Shown here: positions 1 through 10,399 of the stretch, piece by piece | Numbering within the stretch: position 1 is the first letter of the stretch | Layout: each line of letters begins with the position of its first letter | Assembly (NCBI GenBank): GCA_964501785.1 | Contig: CAZCUD010000012.1 | Span: 58,370-122,369 of the forward strand | Source of the DNA: DATBSK01 sp964501785 | Lineage (GTDB): Bacteria > Actinomycetota > Acidimicrobiia > IMCC26256 > PALSA-555 | DNA length: 64,000 nt | Direction of reading: 5' to 3' | Made by a program: the position numbers and the translations under genes | Notes under the pieces: generated by a model | Databases searched by the model: none | Told to the model about the DNA's origin: nothing | Seen by the model: the letters and a program-made list of their open reading frames with translations, nothing else

Positions 1-1857
1 CGAGTTGGCGAGCGCCTCGACCCGGTCGAGCTCCTCGCGGGTGAGCGCCTGGTGGTGGCTGAAGTCGAATCGCAGCCGATCGGGCGCGACGAGCGAGCCG
101 GCCTGCTGCACGTCGGTGCCGAGGACCTCGCGCAACGCCCAGTGCAGCAGGTGGGTCGCCGTGTGGTTGCGCCGGATCGCGTCGCGCCGCGCGGCGTCGA
201 CGCGAGCCGTGCACTCCATCCCCTCCCGGATCTCGCCGTCGATCACCTCGCAGTGGTGCACCACGAGCTCGGGCACGCCGTACTGGGTGTCGGTGACCCG
301 CAGCCGGACGCCGTCGTCGGTGACGATCTCGCCGGTGTCACCGACCTGCCCACCGGCCTCGGCGTAGAACGGCGTGCGATCGAGGACGACGTCGACCGTG
401 CCCGCGCCCACGCCTTCGACGCGCTCGCCCTCGCGCACGAGCCCGCGCACCTTCGCGCCGACGGTCTCGAGCTCCTGGCGACCGGTGAACTCGACCGGAC
501 CGACCTCTTCGAGCAGGTCGCGGTACACGTCGGTGGACGCGTGCCCCACCGCTCCCGACCGCTGCGCCTCCTTCGCTCGTGTGCGCTGGTCGGCCATCCG
601 GGCCTCGAAGCCCTCGAGGTCGACCGAGCGGTCGTGCTCGCTCGCGATCTCTCGGGTCAGGTCGATCGGGAAGCCGAGCGTGTCGTGGAGGAAGAAGGCC
701 TCGTCGCCCGCCACGTCGCCGTCTCGCAGCAGCTCGTCGAGCAGGTCGAGCCCGCGCTGGAGCGTCTGGCGGAACCGCTCCTCCTCGCGTCGCACGGTCG
801 ACGAGACGCGGTCGTGGTGCTTGACGATCTCGGGGTACGCCGCACCCATCGTCGCGACCGTCGCGTCGACGAGGCTGGGCGTGACCGGGTCGTGTGCACC
901 GAGCAGGAACGCGTGGCGCACCGCACGCCGGATGATCCGCCGGAGCACGTAGCCGCGCTCCTCGTTGGACGGCACGACCCCGTCGGCGACGAGGAACGTC
1001 ATCGCGCGCCCGTGCTCGGCGAGGATCCGGAGCGCGACGTCGTGCTCCGTGCCCGGGAAGCCCGTGTAGCGGGTGCCGGTCGCGGCTTCGGCGGCCGCGA
1101 TCAGGGGCCGGAACACGTCGATGTCCCACACCGACTCGGTGCCCTGGAGCACGGCGAGGTTGCGCTCGAGGCCCGCGCCCGTGTCGACGCTCGGGGCCGG
1201 GAGCGGCACGAGCTCACCGTCGGGCTGCGCGTCGTACTGCATGAAGACGAGGTTCCAGATCTCGATGTACCGGTCCTCGTTCTTCGCCGGGCCGCCGTCG
1301 TCACCGTGCTCGGGACCCAGGTCCCAGAAGATCTCCGAGCTCGGCCCGCACGGACCGGTGTCGGCCATGCGCCAGAAGTTGTCGTCACCGAGGCGCTGGA
1401 TCCGATCGGCGGGCACGCCGACCTCGTCACGCCAGATTCGCTCGGCTTCGTCGTCGGTGGTGTGCACCGTGACCCAGAGCCGGGCCGGATCGAGCGCGAA
1501 CACGTCGGTGTAGAGCTCCCAGGCCCAGCGGATCGCGTCTTCCTTGAAGTAGTCGCCGAAGCTGAAGTTGCCGAGCATCTCGAAGAACGTGAAGTGGCGC
1601 CCGGTGCGTCCGACGTCGTCGAGGTCGTTGTGCTTCCCGCCCGCTCGAACGCACTTCTGGATGGAGGCCGCGCGGCGGTAGGCCGGGGTCTCGTCGCCCA
1701 CGAAGTACGGCTTGAAGGGGACCATCCCGGCGTTGGTGAACAGGAGGGTCCGGTCGTGCGGGATGAGGCTCGACGACGGGACCGCGGTGTGGCCCCGCGC
1801 CTCGAAGAACTCGAGGAAGGAGCGTCGCAGCTCGTCGGCGGTGCGAGGCGGTGCCAC
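1..1857 (-). CDS. alaS: Alanyl-tRNA synthetase, 3' end cut by window edge
   Basis: Class II synthetase that charges tRNA-Ala with alanine in the cytoplasm. 619 codons are visible. The N-terminal catalytic core is clear (TNAGMVPFKPYF, then KHNDLDDVGRTGRHFTFFEM), as is the editing-domain zinc motif HTATH near the visible end. The C-terminal remainder of a usual ~880-residue protein lies beyond position 1. The GTG start at 1857 (VAPPRTADELRRSFLEFF) is chosen because it gives the normal N-terminus and sits 6 bases after a TAGCCT -10 box. It follows two small DUF genes and rarA, as in Streptomyces. Confidence 0.97.
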   Translation of the reverse strand, partial: MAPPRTADELRRSFLEFFEARGHTAVPSSSLIPHDRTLLFTNAGMVPFKPYFVGDETPAYRRAASIQKCVRAGGKHNDLDDVGRTGRHFTFFEMLGNFSFGDYFKEDAIRWAWELYTDVFALDPARLWVTVHTTDDEAERIWRDEVGVPADRIQRLGDDNFWRMADTGPCGPSSEIFWDLGPEHGDDGGPAKNEDRYIEIWNLVFMQYDAQPDGELVPLPAPSVDTGAGLERNLAVLQGTESVWDIDVFRPLIAAAEAATGTRYTGFPGTEHDVALRILAEHGRAMTFLVADGVVPSNEERGYVLRRIIRRAVRHAFLLGAHDPVTPSLVDATVATMGAAYPEIVKHHDRVSSTVRREEERFRQTLQRGLDLLDELLRDGDVAGDEAFFLHDTLGFPIDLTREIASEHDRSVDLEGFEARMADQRTRAKEAQRSGAVGHASTDVYRDLLEEVGPVEFTGRQELETVGAKVRGLVREGERVEGVGAGTVDVVLDRTPFYAEAGGQVGDTGEIVTDDGVRLRVTDTQYGVPELVVHHCEVIDGEIREGMECTARVDAARRDAIRRNHTATHLLHWALREVLGTDVQQAGSLVAPDRLRFDFSHHQALTREELDRVEALANS

Positions 1858-1863
1858 CGGACG

Positions 1864-1869
1864 AGGCTA
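1864..1869 (-). promoter_or_regulatory. Leaderless-type -10 element of alaS
   Basis: Reads TAGCCT on the minus strand, exactly 6 bases before the alaS GTG. It overlaps the TAG stop of the preceding gene. The spacing matches leaderless actinobacterial promoters (TANNNT, 6-7 bases, start codon), so alaS can be transcribed separately from the upstream operon. Inferred from pattern only. Confidence 0.55.
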
Positions 1870-2133
1870 CCGCTCGCCCCCCGTGGCCCCTCTCCACCGT
1901 TCCCGCTCCGACCGAGCCCGGGGCGCCGCGAGCACCGTGCGCAGTCGCGCCTCGCGCTCGTGCATCTCGGCCCGGCCGTCGGCGACGATCGCGTCGACCG
2001 TGCGGCGCACCTGGCGGACGGCCCGCCCCGCAGCCGCCTCGACCACCTCGACGGCCGGCTGCTGCTCGAGCCGACGGGCCGCGGCCACGCCGATCCCGAC
2101 CCCCACCGCGAGCCAGACGAGCCGGGAGCTCAC
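1867..2133 (-). CDS. Small membrane-associated protein, DUF6167-like position
   Basis: 88 residues with one hydrophobic N-terminal helix (about residues 4-19, LVWLAVGVGIGVAAARR) followed by a charged, Arg/Ala-rich cytoplasmic tail. Its GTG start overlaps the stop of the upstream gene by 4 bases (GTGA), so the two are probably translated in step. In Streptomyces the same slot before alaS holds a DUF6167 protein; the assignment here rests on position, size and topology rather than on a motif. Function unknown. Confidence 0.6.
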   Translation of the reverse strand: MSSRLVWLAVGVGIGVAAARRLEQQPAVEVVEAAAGRAVRQVRRTVDAIVADGRAEMHEREARLRTVLAAPRARSERERWRGATGGER

Positions 2134-2491
2134 GCCGACCTGCGCAGCGCTCGTCGCCCCCGGATCGGGTTCGCCGCCCGCGCCAGGGCCTTCCGGGCCC
2201 CGGCGCCGAACGCGACGGCACGCACGACCGGACCGGTCACCGGTTCCAGCGGCAGGCGCGGCGGTGACTCGGGGACTCCGGCCGCGACGGTCGCCCGACG
2301 CGCGGCGGTCGCGGCCTCTCTCGCCTCGGCGCGCGCGGCGGCGAGGTCGGGCTCGACGCGCGCTCGCACGAGGTCGTCGAGATCACGGGTGCGAGCCTCC
2401 AGGTCGGCGAGGCGCGCCCGCGTGCGCACCAGCGCGCAGGTGAGGACGACGACGCCGATCGTCGCGACGACCGCGAGCACGAGCGTTCCGG

Positions 2492-2495
<4 letters not shown>
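2130..2495 (-). CDS. DUF948-like membrane protein
   Basis: 121 residues with an N-terminal transmembrane helix (about residues 4-24, LVLAVVATIGVVVLTCALV), then a helical Arg/Ala/Glu-rich segment that could form a coiled coil, and a basic C-terminus. The GTG start overlaps the rarA stop by 4 bases. Gene order rarA - this gene - small membrane gene - alaS parallels the actinobacterial DUF948-DUF6167-alaS arrangement. No catalytic residues are visible; function unknown. Confidence 0.6.
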
Positions 2496-3790
<1,295 letters not shown>

Positions 3791-3823
3791 CAGGTTCCGG
3801 GCGCCGCTTGCATCGCGCTCCCC

Positions 3824-5589
3824 CTAGTGCTTCGGCTTCGGCTTCGCGACCGTCAGGCCCAGCTCGCGCAGCTGCGTGGGCTCGATGGCGGTCGGGGCAC
3901 CGGTGAGCGGGTCGCTGCCCGACTGCGTCTTCGGGAAGGCGATGACCTCGCGGATGTTCTCCTCGCCGGCGAGGATCGCCACGAGCCGGTCGATGCCGAA
4001 CGCGAAGCCGGCGTGGGGCGGTGCTCCGTAGCGGAACGCGTCGAGCAGGAACCCGAACCGCTCGCGCGCCGTCGCCTCGTCGATGCCCAGGAGCGCGAAC
4101 ACCTGCTGCTGCACCTCCGGGTCCGCGATCCGGACGCTGCCCGAGCCCAGCTCCCAACCGTTGAGCACCAGGTCGTACGCGAGCGACCGCACGCCGAGCA
4201 GCTCCTCGCCCCGACCCGCGGCGAGGAGCTCGGCGTCGTCGGGGTGCGGCATGGTGAACGGGTGGTGGGCCGGGATCGGCCGCCCGTCGTCGTCGATCGC
4301 CTCGAACAGCGGGAAGTCGGTGACCCAGGCGAGTCTCATCCCGCCCTCCGCGATCGGAGGCCGGCCGAGGTCGAGCCGGATGGCCCCGAGCACGTGGTCG
4401 ACGAGACGACGCGTGCCCGCGGCCACGAGCAGCAGATCGCCGTCGACCGCGCCCGTTGCGTCGACCAGGCCCATCTGCTCGGCCTCCGACATGAACTTCA
4501 CGGTCGGGGCCTCGAGCGCGCCGTGCTCCCCCACCCTGATCCAGACGAGCCCCGCGGCGCCGAGCGCCTTGGCGCGCTCGATCAGCCCGTCGACGAACGA
4601 TCGCGGCGCGTCGCCGCGTGCGGGCACGCGGATCGCCTTCACGACGTCGGCCTGGAACGCACGGAACTCCGTGGCCGCGAACACCTCGCTGACGTCGACG
4701 AGCTCGAGCCCGAAGCGCAGGTCGGGCTTGTCGCTGCCGTAGCGGTCCATCGCGCGATGCCAGGTGATCTGCTCCACCGCGGGCGCGGGCGCCCCGGTCG
4801 CGGCTTCGATCGCGACCTGCACGACCTCCCCGATCACCGCCATGACGTCCTCGGCGTCGACGAAGCTCATCTCGGCGTCGAGCTGGGTGAACTCGAACTG
4901 ACGGTCGGCCCGAGGATCCTCGTCGCGCAGGCAGCGCGCGATCTGGTAGTAGCGGTCGACGCCGCCCACCATCAGCAGCTGCTTGAACAGCTGCGGGCTC
5001 TGGGGCAGCGCGTAGAAGCTCCCGGGCGTGTGGCGCGACGGTACGACGAAGTCGCGTGCGCCCTCGGGAGTCGACGCGATGAGCAGCGGCGTCTCCACCT
5101 CGACGAAGCCACGCTCGTCGAACGCGCCGCGGATCGCGCGGGTGACGGCGCCCCGGAGCCGGAGGTTGCGCTGCATCCGCGCCGTGCGCAGGTCGAGGTA
5201 GCGGTACCGGAGCCGCAGCACCTCGTCGGCCTCGGCCGTGCCGTCGATCGGGATCGGGATCGGCTCGGCCCGGTTGAGGATCTCGACCGAGTCCGCCGCG
5301 ACCTCGATCGCGCCCGTCGGCAGGTCGGCGTTGACGGTGCCCTCGGGGCGGTCGCGCACCGTCCCCTCGATCCGCAGCACGTACTCGCCCCGCAGCCCGT
5401 GGGGGTCGTCCCCGGTGACCTCCTCGGGGTCGATGACGACCTGCACGAGGCCCGCGGCGTCTCGGAGGTCGATGAACACCACGCNNNNNNNNNNCCCCCG
5501 TGGTCACGGCGGTTCGCGACCCAGCCGCAGATCGCGACCCGCTCCCCGCGCTGGTCGAGGCCCAGGTCGCCGGCGCGGTGCGTGCGCAT
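3824..5589 (-). CDS. aspS: Aspartyl-tRNA synthetase, interrupted by an assembly gap
   Basis: Class II synthetase charging tRNA-Asp. The C-terminal 552 residues are continuous and hold motif 2 (RCLRDEDPRADRQFEF), the bacterial insertion domain and motif 3 (GFAFGIDRLVAILAG). The N-terminal OB-fold begins at ATG 5589 (MRTHRAGDLGLDQ) and runs to RRDHG before 10 N. On the other side the frame resumes at VVFIDLRD. The family motif DHGGVVFIDLRD is rebuilt exactly if the two sides overlap by one G, giving 584 residues, a normal length. As written, the N run throws the frame out. The ATG overlaps the hisS stop (TGATG). Confidence 0.95.
5485..5494. other. Assembly gap (10 N) inside aspS
   Basis: Ten N flanked by GGGGG and GCGTGG on the minus strand. 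Protein continuity across the gap suggests that little or no sequence is missing: the sides join in frame with a one-base overlap. The N count therefore looks like a scaffolding placeholder. Confidence 0.95.
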
Positions 5590-6881
5590 CACGGCCGTCC
5601 GACCTCTCCGGCGGTCTCGCACCGCTCGCGGAGCCATCCCGCGATCTGCTCGCGGTGCACCTCCAGCTGGGGCTCGTCGCCCGTGAGGTGCTTCACCGAG
5701 ACGGTGCCGTGCTCGAGCTCTCTCGGTCCGAGGATCACCGCGTACGCCGCCTTCGCACGGTCCGCCACCTTCATCTGGGCCTTCAAGGACCGGCCACCGT
5801 ACGCGCGGTCGGCTCGGAGCCCGGCCTCGCGCAGGTCGTTCACCAGCACCGCACCCGATCCGTCGCCCACCGTGTCGACCACGAACGCATCGAGTCGGTG
5901 CTCCGGCGCGTCGAGCACCCCTTCGGCCTCACAGGCGATGAGCACTCGTTCGATCCCGATCCCGAACCCGATCCCGGGAGTCGCGGGGCCGCCCATCTCC
6001 TCGGCCAGCTGGTCATAGCGACCTCCGCCGCCGACGGCGTCCTGCGCCGCGTCGAGCGCGTCGCTCGCGAACTCGAACGTCGTCGAGGTGTAGTAGTCGA
6101 AGCCCCGTACGAGACGCGGGTCGAGCTCGTACGCGATGCCGAGCCGGTCGAGCCCACGTTGCACGGCCTCGAAGTGCTCACGTGACTCGAGACCCAGGTG
6201 CTCCGTGAGCTGGGGCGCCCGCTCGATCAGGTCCTGGAGCTCCGGCTGCTTCGAGTCGAGGATGCGCAACGGGTGCTCCCGCGCGCGGGTCAGGAGCTCC
6301 TCACCGAGATCGCCGCCGTGGGACACGAGGTAGTCGCGCAGCACCTCGACGTAGGCAGCCCGGTCCGCGGGCGCGCCCATGGAGTTCACCCGCAGCCGCA
6401 CCTGTCGGAGACCGAGGTCGGCGTAGAACCCGCGCGCGAGCGCGATGACCTCGACGTCGACGTCGGGGTCGTCGCTGCCGAGCACCTCCGCCCCGACCTG
6501 CCAGTGCTGGCGGTACCGACCCTTCTGCGGGCGTTCGTAGCGGAAGTGCGGCGCGAGGTACCAGACCTTCCAGGGCGGCGTCGGGCGGTGCTCGACGTAG
6601 GCCCGGACGACCGGTGCGGTCCCCTCGGGGCGCAGGGCGAGCCGCCGGTCGCCCCGATCGGTGAGCTCGTACATCTCCTTGCGGACGACGTCGGTCGAGG
6701 CGCCGACGCGCTGGAAGACCTCGACGTGCTCGAAGACCGGGGTCAGCACCAGTCCGTAGCCGAACGCCTCCGCGCGTCGGGCGAAGCGGCCGACCACCTC
6801 GATCCAGCGATCGGAGTCCGGTGGGAGGACGTCATGGGTGCCGATCGGCGCGCGATACACAGAGCGCGGGTCGTCGGGCAC
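5589..6881 (-). CDS. hisS: Histidyl-tRNA synthetase
   Basis: 430 residues from GTG 6881 (VPDDPRSVYRAPIGTHDVLP). Class II synthetase core: motif 1 region, motif 2 LALRPEGTAPVVRAY, the HisRS-specific RGFDYYTSTTFEF and the C-terminal anticodon-binding domain. Longer open frames upstream are rejected because this start gives the usual N-terminus and lies 6 bases after a TACGCT -10 box. It is co-transcribed with aspS (one-base overlap) and probably with rarA. Confidence 0.97.
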   Translation of the reverse strand: MPDDPRSVYRAPIGTHDVLPPDSDRWIEVVGRFARRAEAFGYGLVLTPVFEHVEVFQRVGASTDVVRKEMYELTDRGDRRLALRPEGTAPVVRAYVEHRPTPPWKVWYLAPHFRYERPQKGRYRQHWQVGAEVLGSDDPDVDVEVIALARGFYADLGLRQVRLRVNSMGAPADRAAYVEVLRDYLVSHGGDLGEELLTRAREHPLRILDSKQPELQDLIERAPQLTEHLGLESREHFEAVQRGLDRLGIAYELDPRLVRGFDYYTSTTFEFASDALDAAQDAVGGGGRYDQLAEEMGGPATPGIGFGIGIERVLIACEAEGVLDAPEHRLDAFVVDTVGDGSGAVLVNDLREAGLRADRAYGGRSLKAQMKVADRAKAAYAVILGPRELEHGTVSVKHLTGDEPQLEVHREQIAGWLRERCETAGEVGRP

Positions 6882-6887
6882 CGGGCC

Positions 6888-6893
6888 AGCGTA
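6888..6893 (-). promoter_or_regulatory. Leaderless-type -10 element of hisS
   Basis: TACGCT on the minus strand, 6 bases before the hisS GTG. The same hexamer and spacing occurs before ileS (40622) and the small gene at 32742. Confidence 0.55.
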
Positions 6894-6921
6894 GAAGAGG
6901 CGCCCGGGCGACCGGGCTGTC

Positions 6922-9183
6922 CTACGCGGGCGTCTCGACCGCGGTCGACTCGCCCCGCGCCGCCGCACCCGGCAGCACCCGGTACGCGTCGAACACCGAG
7001 TCGACCCGCTGGACCGCCTTCAACAGCGAGTCGAGGTGGCCCGGATCGGCCAGCTCGAAGTCGAAGCGCAAGCGCGCGACCCGATCGCTCGACGTCTGCG
7101 AGCTGCTGTTGAGGATGTTCACGTGATGCTCGGAAAGGACCTGGGCCACGTCACGCAGCAGCCGCGAGCGGTCGAGTGCCTCGATCTCGATCGACACGAC
7201 GAACGTCGCCGTCTCGTCGTGGTCCCACTCGACCTCGATGAGCCGCTGGGTCTGGGCCGCGAGCGAGACCGCGTTGGCGCAGTCGGTGCGGTGCACGGAC
7301 ACGCCTCGGCCGCGGGTGACGAAGCCCATGATCTCGTCGCCCGGCACCGGAGTGCAGCACCGCGACAGTCGCACCATGACGTCGTCGAGCCCCTCGACGT
7401 GCACGCCCGCCGAGCGACGACCGGACGACCGGGAGCTGCGCGGAGGACGCTGGGTCGTGACCGGGAGCTGCTCTTCGCCGCCGCGCAGCTCGCGGTGCAC
7501 GCGCTGCGCGACGGCCCGCGCCGAGACGTGGCCCTCGCCGATGGCCGCGTGGAGCGCGTCGAGGTCGGCGTAGTGCATCTGCTCCGCGACCGCGACGAGC
7601 ACCGCCGACTGCGCGACGCGCTGCACCGGGAGCCCCTCCTTGCGGAGGGCCTTCACCAGCTCTTCGCGTCCGGTCTCCATCGCGTCGACCCGGCGCTCAC
7701 GCGAGAACCACTGTCGGATCTTCGAGCGCGCCCGCGGCGTGTGGACGTACTGGAGCCAGTCGCGGCTCGGCCCGGCGCCGTCGACCTTGCTGGTGAAGAT
7801 CTCGACCGTGTCCCCGGAGTCGAGCGCGCTGTCGAGCGGCACCAGACGCCCGTTGACCCGGGCACCGATGCACCGATGCCCGACCTCGGTGTGGATCGCG
7901 TAGGCGAAGTCGACGGGCGTCGCGCCGGTCGGGAGCGTGATCACCTTGCCCTTGGGCGTGAAGACGAAGACCTCGCCCTGCTCGAGGTCGATCTTCAGCG
8001 TCGACAGGAACTCGCCGGGGTCGTCGGCGTCTTGCTGCCAGTCGACCATGCGCTGGAGCCAGGCGAGGTCTTCCTCGCGTGAGCGCTCCTTGTAGCCCCA
8101 GTGCGCGGCGATGCCGTACTCGGCGCGCCGGTGCATCTCGTGCGTGCGGATCTGCAGCTCCACCGGCTTGCCCTGGGGTCCGACCACGGTCGTGTGCAGC
8201 GACTGGTACAGGTTGAACTTGGGCGTCGCGATGTAGTCCTTGAACCGCCCCTGCACCGGCGCCCACGTGGAGTGGATCGAGCCGAGCGCGCCGTAGCAGT
8301 CCTTCACCGAGTCGACGATGACGCGCAGGCCGAGTAGGTCCTGCACCTCGTCGAACTCCTTGCCCCGCACGATCATCTTCTCGTAGATCGACCAGTAGTG
8401 CTTCGGGCGCCCTTGCACCTGAGCGTGGATGTGGACGTCGGCGAGTCGGTCCTTGACGTCGGAGAGCACCCGGGCCAGGTACTCCTCGCGCTCGGGCGCC
8501 CGCGTCGCGACCATCGCCTCGATCTCCGCGTAGCGCTTCGGGTGCAGCACCTCGAACGAGAGGTCCTCGAGCTGCCACTTGACGTCGGCGATCCCGAGCC
8601 GGTGCGCGAGCGGCGCGTAGATGTCGATCGTCTCCTTCGCGATCCGCTGTTGCTTCGACGGTGGGAGCGCACCGATCGTCCGCATGTTGTGGAGGCGGTC
8701 GGCGAGCTTGATCAGCAGCACCCGGATGTCGCGGGCCATGGCCACGAGCATCTTGCGCAGCGACGCGGCCTGCTGCGCCTCCTTCGAGTCGAAGTGCAGG
8801 CGATCGAGCTTCGTGACCCCGTCGACGATCCCTGCGATCTCGCTGCCGAAGACCTCCTCGAGGTCGTCGACCGTGAGCGTGGTGTCCTCGACGGAGTCGT
8901 GCAGCAGCGCACCGGCGATCGTGATGTCGTCGAGACCCAGCTCGGCGACGATCTGGGCGACGCCGAGCGGGTGGGCGAGGTAAGGCTCGCCCGACTTGCG
9001 CACCTGCTCGGCGTGGGCCCGCCGCGCGACGTCGAACGCGGACTCGATGAGCGTGGTGTCGGCGCGGCGGTGGCGCTTCTGGTACTCGGCGAGGAGGGGC
9101 GCGAGGTCGTCGTCGACGTGATGACGACGCCACGGTCTGGGCAGGACCGGCCGACGCTCGGGACGGAGATCGGTGGAGCTCAT
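6922..9183 (-). CDS. rel: Bifunctional (p)ppGpp synthetase/hydrolase
   Basis: 753 residues; makes and degrades the stringent-response alarmone (p)ppGpp. Domains in order: HD hydrolase with intact HD and ED (LLHDSVEDT, about residues 93-101), synthetase with KFNLYQSLHTTVVGPQ and the RXKD motif as RFKD (typical of bifunctional Rel rather than of RelA), TGS domain (FTPKGKVITLPTGATPVDFAY), a conserved Cys segment (RLSRCCTPVPGD) and a C-terminal ACT domain. The ATG at 9183 is preferred to an upstream frame extension: it gives a normal N-terminus and is preceded by GGGGGAG. Located between secF and hisS as in mycobacteria. Confidence 0.96.
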   Translation of the reverse strand: MSSTDLRPERRPVLPRPWRRHHVDDDLAPLLAEYQKRHRRADTTLIESAFDVARRAHAEQVRKSGEPYLAHPLGVAQIVAELGLDDITIAGALLHDSVEDTTLTVDDLEEVFGSEIAGIVDGVTKLDRLHFDSKEAQQAASLRKMLVAMARDIRVLLIKLADRLHNMRTIGALPPSKQQRIAKETIDIYAPLAHRLGIADVKWQLEDLSFEVLHPKRYAEIEAMVATRAPEREEYLARVLSDVKDRLADVHIHAQVQGRPKHYWSIYEKMIVRGKEFDEVQDLLGLRVIVDSVKDCYGALGSIHSTWAPVQGRFKDYIATPKFNLYQSLHTTVVGPQGKPVELQIRTHEMHRRAEYGIAAHWGYKERSREEDLAWLQRMVDWQQDADDPGEFLSTLKIDLEQGEVFVFTPKGKVITLPTGATPVDFAYAIHTEVGHRCIGARVNGRLVPLDSALDSGDTVEIFTSKVDGAGPSRDWLQYVHTPRARSKIRQWFSRERRVDAMETGREELVKALRKEGLPVQRVAQSAVLVAVAEQMHYADLDALHAAIGEGHVSARAVAQRVHRELRGGEEQLPVTTQRPPRSSRSSGRRSAGVHVEGLDDVMVRLSRCCTPVPGDEIMGFVTRGRGVSVHRTDCANAVSLAAQTQRLIEVEWDHDETATFVVSIEIEALDRSRLLRDVAQVLSEHHVNILNSSSQTSSDRVARLRFDFELADPGHLDSLLKAVQRVDSVFDAYRVLPGAAARGESTAVETPA

Positions 9184-9193
9184 CTCCCCCAAC

Positions 9194-9199
9194 AGTCTA
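9194..9199 (-). promoter_or_regulatory. Candidate -10 element of rel
   Basis: TAGACT on the minus strand, 10 bases before the rel ATG, in the 43-base gap after secF. The transcript would have almost no leader. No clear -35 element is seen. Confidence 0.4.
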
Positions 9200-9226
9200 G
9201 GGACCCGACGTGTTCGTGCCGCGCCC

Positions 9227-10399
9227 TCAGCGTCGCTTGCGGCCCCGCTGGCGCCGGGCCCGCGGCGTGATGGCACCGCCGGGCGGCGCGGCCTCGGTGG
9301 TCCCCTCCCCGGCCGGGCTCGCAGGCCGCTCACCCTCCCCTTCGCCCGGGCTCGAGCGTGGCGTCTCGACGGCGGCGGGAGGGGCGCCGGCCCCCACGGT
9401 CACCGGCGCGCCGCGTGCCTGCTGCACGGCCGCGCGCTCGCGCATCGCGGCGTAGCGGGGCTCTCGCTCCTTGAACCAGGCCACGAGCGGCGTCGCGACG
9501 TAGATCGACGAGTACGCCCCGGCGAGCAGGCCGACGAAGAGCGCCAGCGCGAAGTCGCGCAGCGTCACCGCGCCGAGCACACCGCTCCCGATGACCAGCA
9601 GCGAGGCCACCGGGAGCAGCGCGACGAACGTGGTGTTGATCGACCGCATCAGCACCTGGTTCATCGAGCGGTTGACCATCAGCGAGTAGGTGTCGCCCCG
9701 CTCGGCGCCGAGCGACGGTGTGTTCTCCCTGATCTTGTCGAACACGACGACGGTGTCGTAGAGCGAGAAGCCCAGGATGGTCAAGAACGCGACGACCGTC
9801 GCCGGCGTCACCTCGAACTGGGTGATCGCGTACACGCCCGCGGTGATCACGATGTCGTGCAGCACGGCGAGGATCGCCGCGATCGCCATCCGCCACTCGA
9901 AGCGGAAGGTGAGGTAGGCCGCGATGAGGAGGAAGAAGATCAGGAGTGCCGTCGCGGCCTTGCGCGTGACCTGCTCGCCCCAGGTCGGCCCCACCTCGAC
10001 GAACGAGACGTCCTGCTCCTCGACTCCGGCGTACCCCGCGATCGCCGCCGTCACCGCGGCGCGCTCGGCCCGGGGCAGCTCGTCGGTCTGGATCCGGATG
10101 CTGTCGCCCCCGCTGCCGCTGAGCACGAGCACCTTGGCGTCGGCGGCCTGCGTGCCGGCCAGCGCGTCGCGCACCTCGTCGATGTCGGCCGGACGGCCCT
10201 CGACCGCCGTGTCCCACTGGTTGCCACCCTCGAACTCGATCCCGAGGTTGAGGCCGAGCAGCGCGATCGCCGCGATCGACCCGCCGACGAGGATCGCCGA
10301 GATGATCGCCCAGAGGCGGCTGTGCCCGACGAAGTCGAAGTTCGTGCGCTCGTGGTAGATGTCGCGCAGCGTCGCCACGAGGCCGCGTCGCTCGCTCAT
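9227..10399 (-). CDS. secF: Protein translocase subunit SecF
   Basis: 390 residues; RND-type membrane partner of SecD that uses the proton gradient to help SecYEG export. An N-terminal membrane helix follows residue ~25 (LWAIISAILVGGSIAAIALLG), then the periplasmic segment GIEFEGGNQWD, and five C-terminal helices including the conserved SLYDTVVVFDKIREN. The last ~55 residues are a Pro/Glu/Arg-rich cytoplasmic tail, longer than in many SecF proteins. The ATG overlaps the secD stop by 4 bases. Confidence 0.97.
   Translation of the reverse strand: MSERRGLVATLRDIYHERTNFDFVGHSRLWAIISAILVGGSIAAIALLGLNLGIEFEGGNQWDTAVEGRPADIDEVRDALAGTQAADAKVLVLSGSGGDSIRIQTDELPRAERAAVTAAIAGYAGVEEQDVSFVEVGPTWGEQVTRKAATALLIFFLLIAAYLTFRFEWRMAIAAILAVLHDIVITAGVYAITQFEVTPATVVAFLTILGFSLYDTVVVFDKIRENTPSLGAERGDTYSLMVNRSMNQVLMRSINTTFVALLPVASLLVIGSGVLGAVTLRDFALALFVGLLAGAYSSIYVATPLVAWFKEREPRYAAMRERAAVQQARGAPVTVGAGAPPAAVETPRSSPGEGEGERPASPAGEGTTEAAPPGGAITPRARRQRGRKRR

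Noticed and set aside
3824..5589. aspS as a pseudogene with a frameshift
   Set aside because: The break coincides exactly with the N run, and both sides are fully conserved; an assembly cause is far more likely.
6882..6968. N-terminal extension of HisRS to GTG 6968
   Set aside because: The extra 29 residues are Arg-rich without family similarity, and a -10 box lies inside the stretch.
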